NCBI GenBank assembly: GCA_963850195.1
Contig: CAWKKD010000005.1
Span: 186,001-250,000, forward strand
Length of the DNA: 64,000 nucleotides
Direction of reading: 5' to 3'
Origin: Actinoallomurus sp963850195
GTDB taxonomy: Bacteria > Actinomycetota > Actinomycetes > Streptosporangiales > Streptosporangiaceae
The notes below the pieces were generated by a model. That model was not told where the DNA came from. It made no database searches and saw nothing but the letters and a program-made list of their open reading frames with translations. A program made the position numbers and the translations under genes. Shown in pieces: positions 15,801 to 50,700 of this stretch (the first letter of the stretch is position 1; every line of letters begins with the position of its first letter).

Positions 15801-18494
15801 CGCGCCGCTGCCGGCGTACAGGCCCGGCCAGTCCACGTCGGTGCCGCGGGTCCACAGGCTCGCCACCGCGTGGAGCAGTGATCCGGCCTCGGGGCGGTCG
15901 CGGCGCAGGACCGGCAGCCATGCCTCGTCGGGCTCCGGGGCCACGATCGGCGTCAGCGCCGCGTCCGGGCCGACCTCCACGAAGGTACGGACGCCCGCGG
16001 CGCGGAAGCCCTCCACCTCGTCGGCGAACCGGACCGCCTCGCGTACGTGCCGCACCCAGTAGGCCGGTTCGAGCACCTCGTCGGCCACGACGGTTCCGGT
16101 CAGCCCGGACACCAGCGCGAGCTGCGGCCGGTGGTACGTCACGGACGCGGCGACCTTCGCGAAGTCCTCGAGCATGGGTTCCATGAGCGGGGAGTGGAAG
16201 GCGTGCGAGACACGCAGCTTCTTGGTCCGCACGCCGAGCTCGGTCAGGCGTTTCACGGCCAGCTCGACCGCCTGCTCCTCGCCGGAGAGCACCACCGAGT
16301 CCGGTGCGTTCACCGCCGCGATCCCCAGCGGCAGCTCACCGCAGTCCACCAGCACCTCGGCCACCACCGACTCGGGGGCGTTGACCGCCACCATCGCGCC
16401 GCCGGACGGCAGTGCCTGCATCAACCGGCCGCGCGCCGCGACCACCCTTGCGGCATCCTCCAGTGACCACACCCCGGCGACGTACGCCGCCGCCAGCTCA
16501 CCGATCGAATGACCGCCCACGACCTGCGGCCTCACGCCCCACGACGCCAGCAGCTCGCAGAGGGCGACCTCGACCGCGAAGAGCCCCGACTGCGCCCACA
16601 CCGTCTGGTTCACCAGCTCGGCGTCGTCGCCGTGGACGACCCCGGACACCGGCCGGTCCAGATGCGCGTCCAGCTCCGCGCACACGTCGTCGAAGGCGCG
16701 GGCGAACACCGGATAGGCCGCGTACAGCTCCCGGCCCATCCCCAGCCGCTGCGCGCCCTGACCGCTGAACACGAAGCCGACGTCACCACCGGAACCGGCC
16801 TGCCCCGACGCGACGTTCCCGGCCTCATTTCCGGCCGCCAGCGCGCCCAGGCCCGCCAGCAGCTCGGCCCGGCCCACGCCCACGACGGCCGCGCGCCGCT
16901 CAAGACCGGCGCGCGTCGACACCAGCGACCAGCCGAGGTCCGCGGTGCCCAGCCCCGGCCGCGCCTCGACGAACTCCTTCAGCCGGCCGGCCTGCCCGGC
17001 CAGGCCCTCGGCACCACGCCCCGACACCGGCCACACCACGACCGGCAGCTCCGCCGGCTCACCGTCCGGCGCCCCACCGGAGACCTCCGGCGCCTCGAGG
17101 TCCTGCTCGAGGATCACGTGGGCGTTCGTGCCGCTGATCCCGAAGGACGACACCCCGGCCCGGCGTACCCGGCCGGTCACCGGCCACGGCGTCGCCTCCG
17201 CCGCCAGGGCCACGCCGCCGGCCGACCAGTCGATCGCCGACGTCGCACGGCCCACGTTCAACGTCGCCGGGACCACCCCGCGCCGCATCGCCTCGACGGT
17301 CTTGATGAGCCCCGCCACGCCCGCGGCGGCCAGCGTGTGCCCGAAGTTCGACTTCACCGACCCCAGTACCAAGGGCCGGTCCGAAGGGCGCTCCTTGCCA
17401 TAGGTCGCGATCAGCGCCTGGACCTCGATCGGGTCCCCCAGCCGGGTCCCCGTACCGTGACCCTCCACCACGTCCACCTCGGACGGCGACAGCCCCGCGT
17501 CCGACAGCGCCGCCCGGATCACCCGCTGCTGCGACAGGCCGTTCGGCGCGGTCAGACCGTTCGACGCACCGTCCTGGTTCACCGCGCTGCCGCGCACCAC
17601 CGCGAGCACCCGGTGCCCGTTGCGCCGCGCGTCCGACAACCGCTCCACGACGAGCACGCCGACGCCCTCGGCCCAGCCGGTACCGTCCGCGTCGTCGGAG
17701 TACGCCTTGGACCGCCCGTCCGCGGCCAGACCTCCCTGCCGCGCGAAGTCGACGAAGATCCCCGGGGTCGCGTGCACGGTCACGCCGCTGACCAACGCCA
17801 GCGTCGACTCCCCCGCCCTCAGCGAACGGCACGCCAGGTGCAACGCCACCAGCGACGAGGAGCAGGCCGTGTCCAGCGTCACCGCGGGGCCCTCCAGGCC
17901 CAGCGTGTAGGCCACCCGGCCCGTCACGACGCTGCCCGCGATGCCGGTCAGGAGGTACCCCTGCAGGGCGTCGTCCTCCGGCAGGCCCCAGTCGAGATCG
18001 CCGGGCGTGCCGCTGCCGTATCCGACCGCGAACGAACCGGTGAACACGCCCGTACGGGAGCCGCGCAGCGACAGCGGGTCGATGCCCGCCCGCTCCAGAG
18101 CCTCCCACGTCACCTCGAGCAGCAGCCGCTGCTGCGGATCGATGCCCATCGCCTCGCGCGGGCTGATGCCGAAGAACCCGGCGTCGAACTCGGTGGCGTC
18201 CTGGACGAAGCCGCCGACCGCCGCGTACGCGTCGCCCGTCGGGTCGGGGCCGGCCAGCGCGTCGACGTCCCAGCCGCGGTCGGCCGGGAACGGCGTGATC
18301 GCGTCCGTCCCGGCGGCCAGCAGGTCCCACAGCCCCTCCGGCGAGGCGGCTCCGCCGGGGAAGCGGCAACCCATCCCGACGATGGCGATCGGCTCCTGCT
18401 GCTGGTCCTCCATCCGGCGCAGCCGTTCCCTGGTCTGGGTCAGCTCGGTGGTGACCCGCTTCAGGTAGTCGCGGAGCCTGTCCTCGTTCGCCAT
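12849..18494 (-). CDS. Type I PKS, one module (module 2): KS-AT-DH(inactive)-KR-ACP
   Basis: 1881 residues. A docking helix (1-30) opens the protein. KS spans about 33-464 (Cys211). AT has Ser663 in GHSIGE and HAFH at 764-767, so it selects malonyl. The DH region is degenerate (see separate entry). KR has an LDD motif (1538-1540), Ser1582 and Tyr1595, hence active B1 type giving a D-hydroxyl. ACP carries Ser1764 in GFTSL, with Thr where Asp is usual. A C-terminal docking helix ends in an acidic tail. Residues about 1258-1333 are a Gly/Ala-rich insertion in the reductive region. The ATG at 18494 follows GAGGAAGG. It sits 44 bp downstream of the loader gene and is the last gene of the operon; by docking logic it follows module 1. 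Confidence 0.95.
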   Translation of the reverse strand: MANEDRLRDYLKRVTTELTQTRERLRRMEDQQQEPIAIVGMGCRFPGGAASPEGLWDLLAAGTDAITPFPADRGWDVDALAGPDPTGDAYAAVGGFVQDATEFDAGFFGISPREAMGIDPQQRLLLEVTWEALERAGIDPLSLRGSRTGVFTGSFAVGYGSGTPGDLDWGLPEDDALQGYLLTGIAGSVVTGRVAYTLGLEGPAVTLDTACSSSLVALHLACRSLRAGESTLALVSGVTVHATPGIFVDFARQGGLAADGRSKAYSDDADGTGWAEGVGVLVVERLSDARRNGHRVLAVVRGSAVNQDGASNGLTAPNGLSQQRVIRAALSDAGLSPSEVDVVEGHGTGTRLGDPIEVQALIATYGKERPSDRPLVLGSVKSNFGHTLAAAGVAGLIKTVEAMRRGVVPATLNVGRATSAIDWSAGGVALAAEATPWPVTGRVRRAGVSSFGISGTNAHVILEQDLEAPEVSGGAPDGEPAELPVVVWPVSGRGAEGLAGQAGRLKEFVEARPGLGTADLGWSLVSTRAGLERRAAVVGVGRAELLAGLGALAAGNEAGNVASGQAGSGGDVGFVFSGQGAQRLGMGRELYAAYPVFARAFDDVCAELDAHLDRPVSGVVHGDDAELVNQTVWAQSGLFAVEVALCELLASWGVRPQVVGGHSIGELAAAYVAGVWSLEDAARVVAARGRLMQALPSGGAMVAVNAPESVVAEVLVDCGELPLGIAAVNAPDSVVLSGEEQAVELAVKRLTELGVRTKKLRVSHAFHSPLMEPMLEDFAKVAASVTYHRPQLALVSGLTGTVVADEVLEPAYWVRHVREAVRFADEVEGFRAAGVRTFVEVGPDAALTPIVAPEPDEAWLPVLRRDRPEAGSLLHAVASLWTRGTDVDWPGLYAGSGARHVDLPTYAFQHRRYWTAPSGGTADAAGLGLSPADHPLLGAAVDLPETGGMVLTCRLSLRTHSWLRDFTVRDVVVVPATALLEMAVRAADEAGSGRVGELVHEAPLAMPETGGVRVQVSVSAPDEDGRRELGIYACADDGDPEWVRHAFGTLEPEAGSASGDVGLTQWPPAGAEPLDLELRGVRAGWVRGDEVFAEVALPDGTGSDGFGLHPALLDAALQVIEVGSAERQARVPFAWTDVAVHAVDAVSARVRITPADGGASVTLADATGGLIATIGSLSLRELSADALDPAAVLARQSLFAVEWQPVPVDAEADTSGWAVLGSDDRYGVPRYSDLSDLVAAVGKGAPVPHTVIVHCPPSRAERAATITGAVVGAVAGALTGVADALAGNSGVDRAGTIERVAEQVVGGVTGAVGGLTAGAAVGSALIDRPGTARGAVLRMLDTVQGWLAEEAFAASRLVVVTERAVDAGPEAPVRPESAGVWGLLRVAISENPGRLLAVDVDDLSEAGRLVVGAAGVGEPELAVRAGEVRVPRLTRAEDASSAKSVPEAVLITGATGALGALVAGRLADGGARDLVLTSRRGPMAAGVAELAASLAARGASVRVAACDVTERHEVAGVLDGLSTAGVRLRGVVHTAGVLDDAVLTTLSHDRVEAVLRPKIDGAWHLHELTAGLDLDAFVLFSSVAGVWGAAGQSAYAAANTFLDGLAAYRRSEGLPATSIAWGPWRLDDVTGMTGGLDRGDWDRMARQGLRPLSAADGLVLLDRLIHTDRALTASVRLDLAGLSRAAEDPSPLLSRLVRRPGGRRSAGAAATKQDLAARLAVLNPQDQGVALLEILRSQIAVVLGLPSPEAIDARRTFRELGFTSLTALELRNRLNISTGLQLPATMIFDYPTSDALAEYLRAAVVGTAGDEAPALKALDRLESLLTALDPGGEGRSKLITRMEGIVQDLRSGTAHNASSRRELEKASDEEMFDLIDQELGL
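14496..14723 (-). other. Gly/Ala-rich insertion (~75 aa) in the pre-KR region of module 2
   Basis: Between a PP dipeptide and WLAEE, module 1 has 13 residues while module 2 has 88. The extra residues (about 1258-1333 of the protein) contain two glycine-zipper-like hydrophobic stretches, GAVVGAVAGALTGVADALAG and VVGGVTGAVGGLTAGAAVG, separated by a charged linker. The reading frame is kept and the flanks align well with module 1, so this looks like a genuine in-frame insertion, not a frameshift. Confidence 0.75.
14934..15707 (-). other. Degenerate dehydratase domain of module 2
   Basis: Compared with the intact module 1 DH, the catalytic His is Phe966 (codon at 15597-15599; WLRDF in place of WLADH) and the Gly four residues on is Asp. 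The stretch around the YGPxFxG motif is also gone: DLE is followed almost directly by RGVR, a net loss of 16 residues (48 bp) near 15265. The second catalytic residue, Asp1114 in LLDAALQ, remains. The domain should not dehydrate, so module 2 should leave a hydroxyl. Confidence 0.85.
16171..16274. repeat. 104-bp near-identical repeat, copy in the module 2 AT
   Basis: This segment, around the HAFH motif, matches 22707-22810 in the module 1 AT at 103 of 104 positions. It marks a recent duplication or gene conversion between the two malonyl-selecting modules. Confidence 0.9.
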
Positions 18495-18538
18495 GGGGCG
18501 GGTACCTTCCTCGATCACGATGAGCGATCGCGACGCGA

Positions 18539-27949
<9,411 letters not shown>

Positions 27950-27992
27950 TGTCCGCTCCAAATCGGGGACACCGAAAAATCACATAGGACGG

Positions 27993-29072
27993 TTAGGAAC
28001 CGGCAGCCAGGTCCGGTGAGGTGAGCCGCATCGTGGTCGGCTCCGGGCGACGGTCGGCGAGCAGGTGCAGGCGTTCGATGTCGTCGCTGCCGGACGCCTC
28101 CAGCCCCGCGACGCACGCACAGGCGTCGCCGGTGAAGCCCGCGAACCGGTACGCCACTTCCATCATCCGGTTACGGTCGGTACGCCGGAAGTCGGCGACC
28201 AGGTGCGCGCCGGCCCGTGCCGCGCCGTCGACCAGCCAGTTGAGGATCACCGAACCGGCGCCGAACGCCACGACCCGGCACGAGGTCGCGAGCAGCTTCA
28301 GGTGCCAGACCTCGGGGTGACGCTCCAGCAGCATCACGCCGACGGCGCCGTGCGGCCCGTAGCGGTCGGTCAGCGTGACCGTAAGGACCTCGTGGTTCGG
28401 GTCGGCCAGCAGGCCGCGCAGGGTCTCGTCGGAGTAGTGCACACCGGTGGCGTTCATCTGGCTGGTGCGCAGCGTCAGTTCCTCGACGCGCGACAGGCTC
28501 TCCTCGTCGGCGCGCTTGATGACCATCTCCAGGTCCAGCGTGCGCAGGAAGTCCTCGTTCGGCCCGGGGAACGCCTCCGCCTCGGCGTCGCGCTTGAAGC
28601 CCGCCTGGTACATCTCACGGCGGCGGCGCGCGTCGACGGTCACGATCTCCGGGCTGAACTCCGGGCGGTCGGCCAGGGACAGCGCGTCCGCGGCGTCGTA
28701 GCAGCGCACCTCGGCGTGGTGGAACTCCACCTCGGCGCGCTCGGTGGGCAGGTCGTCGATGAAGGCGATCGTGCCGAGCGCGAACTTGAGGTCGTCGGCG
28801 ATCTGCTGGACCGAGCCGGACTTGGGGCCCCAGTTGATGCGGGGCAGCACGAAGTACTCGGCGATGCCCAGCTCCTCGAGGCGCTTCCAGGCCAGGTCGT
28901 GGTCGTTCTTGCTGGCGACCGAGTGCAGGATGCCGCGGGAGTCGAGCTCGATGACCAGCTCTTTGATGCCGTCGTTCAGCGTGACCTCACCGTCCTCCAG
29001 CAGCGTTCCCTTCCACATGGTGTTGTCCAGGTCCCAGACCAGGCATTTGACGAGTGTCGGCTTGTCGGACAC
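27993..29072 (-). CDS. fkbH: FkbH-like glyceryl-ACP forming protein (HAD-IIIC type)
   Basis: 359 residues. An N-terminal HAD-like domain carries the motif WDLDNT with Asp14 and Asp16. It takes 1,3-bisphosphoglycerate, removes phosphate and loads the glyceryl group on the dedicated ACP. A GNAT-like C-terminal half follows (ELTLRTSQMNATG, then HLKLLATSCRVVAFG). The GTG at 29072 is preceded by GGAGGGG, so the TTG further upstream is rejected as the start. It lies 20 bp after fkbI and 43 bp before the loader PKS gene. This is the first committed step of the methoxymalonyl-ACP route known from FK520, geldanamycin and bafilomycin-type clusters. Confidence 0.93.
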   Translation of the reverse strand: MSDKPTLVKCLVWDLDNTMWKGTLLEDGEVTLNDGIKELVIELDSRGILHSVASKNDHDLAWKRLEELGIAEYFVLPRINWGPKSGSVQQIADDLKFALGTIAFIDDLPTERAEVEFHHAEVRCYDAADALSLADRPEFSPEIVTVDARRRREMYQAGFKRDAEAEAFPGPNEDFLRTLDLEMVIKRADEESLSRVEELTLRTSQMNATGVHYSDETLRGLLADPNHEVLTVTLTDRYGPHGAVGVMLLERHPEVWHLKLLATSCRVVAFGAGSVILNWLVDGAARAGAHLVADFRRTDRNRMMEVAYRFAGFTGDACACVAGLEASGSDDIERLHLLADRRPEPTTMRLTSPDLAAGS

Positions 29073-29092
29073 GAGTTCCCCTCCCAACGCGG

Positions 29093-30202
29093 CTATCCCG
29101 CCGCGGTCAATGCGTGCTGCGCCAAGATCAACTGGCAGATCTCGTTGCTGCCCTCGATGATCTCCATCAACTTCGCGTCCCGGTACGCGCGCGCGACCAC
29201 GTGGCCGTCCTGGGAACCCGCCGAGGCGAGCACCTGGACCGCGGTGGCGGCACTACTGGCGGCGTGGCCGGCGGCGACGTGCTTGGCCATCACCGCCGAG
29301 ACGCCCATGTCCGGGGAGGCGGAGTCCCAGTCCTGGCTGGCCTTCTCGCAGATCGTGGTCGCGACCCGCTCGGCCACCAGCAGGTCGGCCAGGTGCCGGG
29401 CGACGAGCTGGTGCTCGCCCAGCGGCTTGCCGGACTGCTCACGCCGCTTGGCGTGGGCGGTCGCGGCCCGCTGGCAGGCACGTACGATCCCGACGCAGCC
29501 CCACGCGACCGACATCCGGCCGTAGGACAGGGCCGTGGTGAAGAGCATCGGCAGGGACTGCCCGCCGCCGCCGAGCACACAGTCGGCCGGCAGGCGTACC
29601 TGGTCGAAGAAGAGGTCCGAGTGCCCGGCCGCGCGGCAGCCCATCGGATCGGCGACCGGCACCACGCGTACGCCCGGCGCGTCGGCCGGCACCACGACGG
29701 CGGCGGCGCCGTCGCCGTGCAGGCCGATGACCACCAGCAGGTCGGCGTAGCGCGCGCCGGTCACCCACATCTTCTGGCCGTCCAGGACCACCGTGTCGCC
29801 GTCGGATTCGATCCGGGTGGTCATCGCCGCCAGGTCGCTGCCGGCGCCGGGCTCGCTGAACCCGACGGCGGCGAGCTTCCCGCCGGTCAGGTCGGCGAGG
29901 TACCGCTTGCGCTGCGCGCGGTCGCCGAACCGCTGGATCGCCGAGGCGGCGATCCCCTGCGACGTCATGATGCTGCGCAGCGAGCTGCACAGCGCGCCGA
30001 CGTGCGCGGTGAACTCGCCGTTGGCGTGGCTGCTCGCGCCGAGGCCGCCGAAGCCGGCCGGCACCTGCGCGCACAGCAGCCCCATCTCGCCGAACTTGCG
30101 CAGCAGCTCCACCGGCAGCTCGCCGGCCACGTCCCAGCCGGCGGGCTGGTCGCCGACGAGTTCGTCGACGACGGCCCGCGCCTGCGTCAGCGGATCAGTC
30201 AT
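29093..30202 (-). CDS. fkbI: FkbI-like acyl-ACP dehydrogenase (methoxymalonyl-ACP pathway)
   Basis: 369 residues of acyl-CoA dehydrogenase fold. The FAD-binding strand GFSEPGAGSDLAAM, the middle-domain beta-barrel and the C-terminal helix region IIEGSNEICQLILAQHAL are clear. In the characterised pathway, FkbK and FkbI oxidise glyceryl-ACP stepwise to hydroxymalonyl-ACP. The start overlaps the end of the carrier gene fkbJ by eight bases, indicating translational coupling with its own substrate carrier. Length and position within the fkbK-J-I-H set leave little doubt about the role, though it has not been tested in this organism. Confidence 0.92.
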   Translation of the reverse strand: MTDPLTQARAVVDELVGDQPAGWDVAGELPVELLRKFGEMGLLCAQVPAGFGGLGASSHANGEFTAHVGALCSSLRSIMTSQGIAASAIQRFGDRAQRKRYLADLTGGKLAAVGFSEPGAGSDLAAMTTRIESDGDTVVLDGQKMWVTGARYADLLVVIGLHGDGAAAVVVPADAPGVRVVPVADPMGCRAAGHSDLFFDQVRLPADCVLGGGGQSLPMLFTTALSYGRMSVAWGCVGIVRACQRAATAHAKRREQSGKPLGEHQLVARHLADLLVAERVATTICEKASQDWDSASPDMGVSAVMAKHVAAGHAASSAATAVQVLASAGSQDGHVVARAYRDAKLMEIIEGSNEICQLILAQHALTAAG

Positions 30203-30476
30203 CGTCCTGCTCGCGCAGGCGCAGCACCAGGTCGGTCATGGCGTGGACGGTGCGGAAGTTGTCGAGCTTGAGCTCCGGCCCGATGATCGCGATGTCGTAC
30301 GCCTCCTCCAGGTGCACGACGAGCTGCATGGCGAACATCGAGGAGACCAGGCCGGACGCGAACAGGTCGTGGTCGGGCGCCACCGGGGTCTTGACCTGCT
30401 CGGCCAGGAAGTCCAGAAGAGCCTTCTCGATCGCCTTCGCCTCGAACGGCGCGCTGTCGGTCTGTTCGGCGGTCAT
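30195..30476 (-). CDS. fkbJ: FkbJ-like discrete acyl carrier protein
   Basis: 93 residues, a free-standing ACP. The phosphopantetheine attachment site is Ser45 in DLFASGLVSSMFAM, the form typical of FkbJ carriers and different from the PKS-embedded GFDSL sites in this cluster. It carries the glyceryl through hydroxymalonyl intermediates and delivers the extender directly to an AT. The ATG overlaps the fkbK stop (ATGA), and its 3' end overlaps fkbI. Confidence 0.94.
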   Translation of the reverse strand: MTAEQTDSAPFEAKAIEKALLDFLAEQVKTPVAPDHDLFASGLVSSMFAMQLVVHLEEAYDIAIIGPELKLDNFRTVHAMTDLVLRLREQDDD

Positions 30477-31328
30477 GAGACAACCTTTCCGTAGTCGTGG
30501 AAGCCCCGGCCCGATTTACGGCCCAGACTGCCTTCGCGTACTTTTTCCAGCATCAGGTCACACGGCCGGCAGCTTTCGTCGCCGGTCCTTTTGTAGAGCA
30601 CGTTGAGCGAGTCGACGAGATTGTCGATTCCGATCAGGTCCGCGGTGCGCAGCGGGCCGGTCGAATGACCGAGGCAGCCCTCCAGCAATCCGTCGACCAC
30701 TTCGACGGTGGCGACGCCCTGCTCGACCAGCCTCGCCGCACTGTTGATCAGCGGATGCAGCAGCTGGTTGATGACGAACCCGGGAGAGTCCCGTACGACG
30801 AGCCCTTCCCTGCCGAGCGCCGTAAGAAGGGACTCGACGCGTTCCATGGTGCCGTCGCTCGTCCGGGGACCTCGAATGACCTCGACCATTTTAATGAGGT
30901 ACGACGGGTTCATGAAGTGCACGCCGACGAGCTCGTCCGGGCGCTTCACCCACTCGGCCATCTCGTCGATGGGAATACAGGAGGTGTTCGAGATCAGGGT
31001 CGTGCCCTCGGGAAGCAGTCCCGAGACCTCGGTGAGGACCTTCTCCTTCTCCTCGGCGATCTCGATGACCGCCTCGACGACGGTCGTCGACCCGGCGACG
31101 TCGGCGAGCGACGTCGACGTGACCAGCTCCCCCGGCTCCCGGCCGGCCGGCAGCACGCCCATCAGCTGCGCGTGCCGCGTCTTCTGCTTGATGGTCTTAC
31201 GCGCCGTGACCAGGACGTCCTCGTTGACGTCCACCAGGACGACCGGGACGCCGTGGCCGAGGGCCAGGGTCGTGATGTTGGTCCCCATGACGCCGGCGCC
31301 CACGACGGCGAGCCGGTGCCCGGTGTGT

Positions 31329-31339
<11 letters not shown>
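30473..31339 (-). CDS. fkbK: FkbK-like 3-hydroxyacyl dehydrogenase (methoxymalonyl-ACP pathway)
   Basis: 288 residues. An N-terminal Rossmann domain has the NAD motif GAGVMG (14-19). The catalytic region includes ISNTSCIPIDEMAEW and VGVHFMNPSYLIKMVEVI, then a helical C-terminal domain (DSPGFVINQLLHPLINSA). This is the 3-hydroxyacyl-CoA dehydrogenase family. In extender biosynthesis it oxidises the glyceryl-ACP alcohol to the aldehyde. The start lies 11 bp inside the end of the TE-containing PKS gene, so the extender genes are embedded in the PKS operon. An O-methyltransferase (FkbG) normally found with this set is absent from the window. Confidence 0.93.
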
Positions 31340-42767
<11,428 letters not shown>

Positions 42768-42810
42768 CAACCGTCACACCCTCTGACCGCGGTCGCCACG
42801 TCTGCCGTCA

Positions 42811-47720
<4,910 letters not shown>

Positions 47721-47724
<4 letters not shown>

Positions 47725-50700
47725 GACAGCCCCAGCTCGTTGTCGAGGAAGTCGAAGACCTCGTCGGGGGTGGCATCGTCGAAGACCATGCCGTCGCCCT
47801 CCGGCTCCGCCGTGTCCTGGCTTTCGATCCAGCGCGAGAGCATCCCTCGCAGCTGCACCGTGACTTCATTGCGCGTTCCGGGATCGGACGCCAGATCCGC
47901 GAGGCCGGCCTCCAGCCGGCTGAGCTCGTCCAGGACCGACGCCGGACCGGACGCGCCATCCGGTACCAGCCGCGACCGGAGGTGCTCCGCCAGAACGGCC
48001 GGGTTCGGATAGTCGAACACCAGCGTCGAGGACAGGCGGAGCCCGGTCGCCGCGCTCAGCCGGTTGCGGAGCTCGACGGCCGTGACGGACTCGAACCCGA
48101 GGTCCCGGAAGGCCCGGGTGGCCTCCATGGCGTCCGACGAGGCGAACCCGAGGACCGGCGCGGCTTCGGTACGGATGAGGTCGATCAGGATCTGGTCCTG
48201 TTCGGCGGGCGACAGACCTGTCAGACGCTGGACCAGACCAGACCCGGAATCAGCGGTCGACCCCGCCGAGGCCACCGGAGACGTCAATGCCTCCCGTACC
48301 TCCGGCAACGCCTCGATCAGCGCACTCGGACGGCGCAACGTGAACGTGGGCGCGAACCGCTCCCAGTCCACATCGGCGACCGCGATCATCGGCTCGCCCG
48401 CGTCGACCACCTGAGCCATCGCGCGGATGCCGAGCTCGGGATCCATCAGCCGCAGCCCGTAACGCTGCAGCTGCTCCCCGGCCGTACCGGAACCCATGCC
48501 GGCGCCGCCCCACAGGCCCCACGCCAGTGACGTACCGACGAGCCCACGAGAACGACGCCCCTCGATCAGAGCGTCGAGGAACGCGTTGGCGGCGGCGTAT
48601 CCGGGCTGCATGCCGCTGCCCCAGACCGCCGACACCGATGAGAAGACCACGAAGGCGTCCAGATCCAGATCCGCGGTCAGCTCGTCCAGCAGCACCGCGC
48701 CCGCGGTCTTCACCGCCGACACCCGCACCAGATCGGCGGGCGTGAACTCCTCGATCACCTTCGCCTCACCGACACCCGCCGAATGGACCACCGAACTCAG
48801 CGGCGGACCGTCCAGCGCGATGCGGGCCAGCATGCCCTCGACGTCAGGGCGCCGGGAGATGTCACTGGCGATCACTTCCACGGACGTGCCGGCGGCCGCG
48901 AGTTCGGCGGCCAGCGCGCCGACGCCGGCAGCGCCGGCACCGGAACGGCTGGTCAGCACCACACGCGGGGCTCCACGCTCGGCCGCCCACAGCGCGACCT
49001 TGCCGCCGATCCCACCGGTACCACCGGTGACCAGCACGGTGCCCCGAGGCGCCCACGCCGTACTCTGGCGAGGCTTCGGGGCGCGTGCCAGCCGGCGGCC
49101 CAGGACCCCGGCGGGGCGGATTGCCACCTGGTCCTCGCCGGTGCCGGCGAGGACTCCGCACAACCGCGCGGCGGTCCGGCCGTCCCACGAGGCCGGTACG
49201 TCGATCAGACCGCCCCAGCGCTCCGGGTGCTCCAGAGCCGCGACCCGGCCCAAGCCCCATACCTGCGCCTGTACGGGGTCCGCGGCCGCATCGCCCAGAC
49301 CGGTCGAGACGGCGCCCTGGGTGACCGCCCAGATCGGCGCGCCGACCTCGGCGTCACCGAGGGCCTGCACCAGCGCCAGGGTCCCGACCACCGGGTCCGC
49401 GCCGAGGGCCAGCAGCGACACCAGACCGGTGACATCACCCAGCGCGGCCAGACGCCCCGCCAGTACGGCGCGGTCCGCCTCATCCGCACCGACCTCGAAG
49501 ACGACCGGCTCGGCACCACGCTCGCTCAGAGCCCGAACATGATCCTCGGCCGACACACCACTCGGGGTGACCACCAGCCACGTACCCGACAGGACGACCG
49601 AACCCGGATCGGGCACCTGCGCCCAGGTGACCCGGTAACGCCAGTCGGCGACCGCGGAATCCTCCCGCGAACGCCGCCTCCATGACGCCAGCGCCGGAAG
49701 CGCCTCGCTGAACGGCAGCCGGCCGTCCACCGCGAAACCGTCGGCGAGCCGGCTCACGTCGCCGTCCTCGACGGCGGCCCAGAACTCCGCCTCCGCCTCA
49801 CCACCGGCCGCGACCTCGCCGGCGGCCACGGACGCCGCCGGCCAGAACCGCTGGTGCTGGAAGGCGTAGGTCGGCAGGCCGACCGGTGTGCCGGGTTCGA
49901 GGACCGCGGTCCAGTCGATGCGGACGCCGTTGACGTGGGCCTCGGCCAGGGAGGTCAGCAGCCGCGCCGGGCCGCCTTCGTCCCGGCGGAGCGTCCCGGT
50001 GACGATCGAGGCGGACACCTCCGCGTCCTCGAGCGTGTCCGTGATCGCAGCCGTGAGCACGGGATGCGGCGACACCTCGATGAAGGCGCGGTGGCCGCCG
50101 CCGGCCAGGGTACGGACCGCGCGGTCGAACTCGACCGTGGAGCGGAGGCTGGCGTACCAGTAGGCCGCGTCCAGCTCCGGGCCCGCGAGCATCTCGCCGC
50201 TCATCGACGAGATCATCGGAATCCGCGCCGGGCCGGGCGCGATACCGACGAGGAGTTTGAGGATGTCCTCCTCGAGCGCGTCGACCTGAGGGCTGTGGGA
50301 GGCGTAGTCCACCGGGATCATCCGGGCCCGTACGCCCTGGGCCTCGCACAGCTCGGCGAGCTCCCGCAGTGCCGCGGGCTCACCGGAGAGCACGGTCGAG
50401 GCAGGGCCGTTCACGGCCGCCACCGACACCCGGTCCCCGAAGGCGGGCAGCCGCTCGCGTACCCGCTCGGCGGGCTCGGCGACCGAGAGCATGCCGCCCT
50501 TGCCCGCCAGCACCGTCAGGGCGCGCGACCGCAACGCCACGACCCGCGCCGAATCCTCCAGCGACAAGATCCCCGCCACACACGCCGCCGCGATCTCACC
50601 CTGCGAATGACCGACCACCGCGTCCGGAGCGACACCGGCCGCCTCCCACACCGCGGCGAGAGAGACCATCACCGCCCACAAAGCAGGCTGCACCACATCA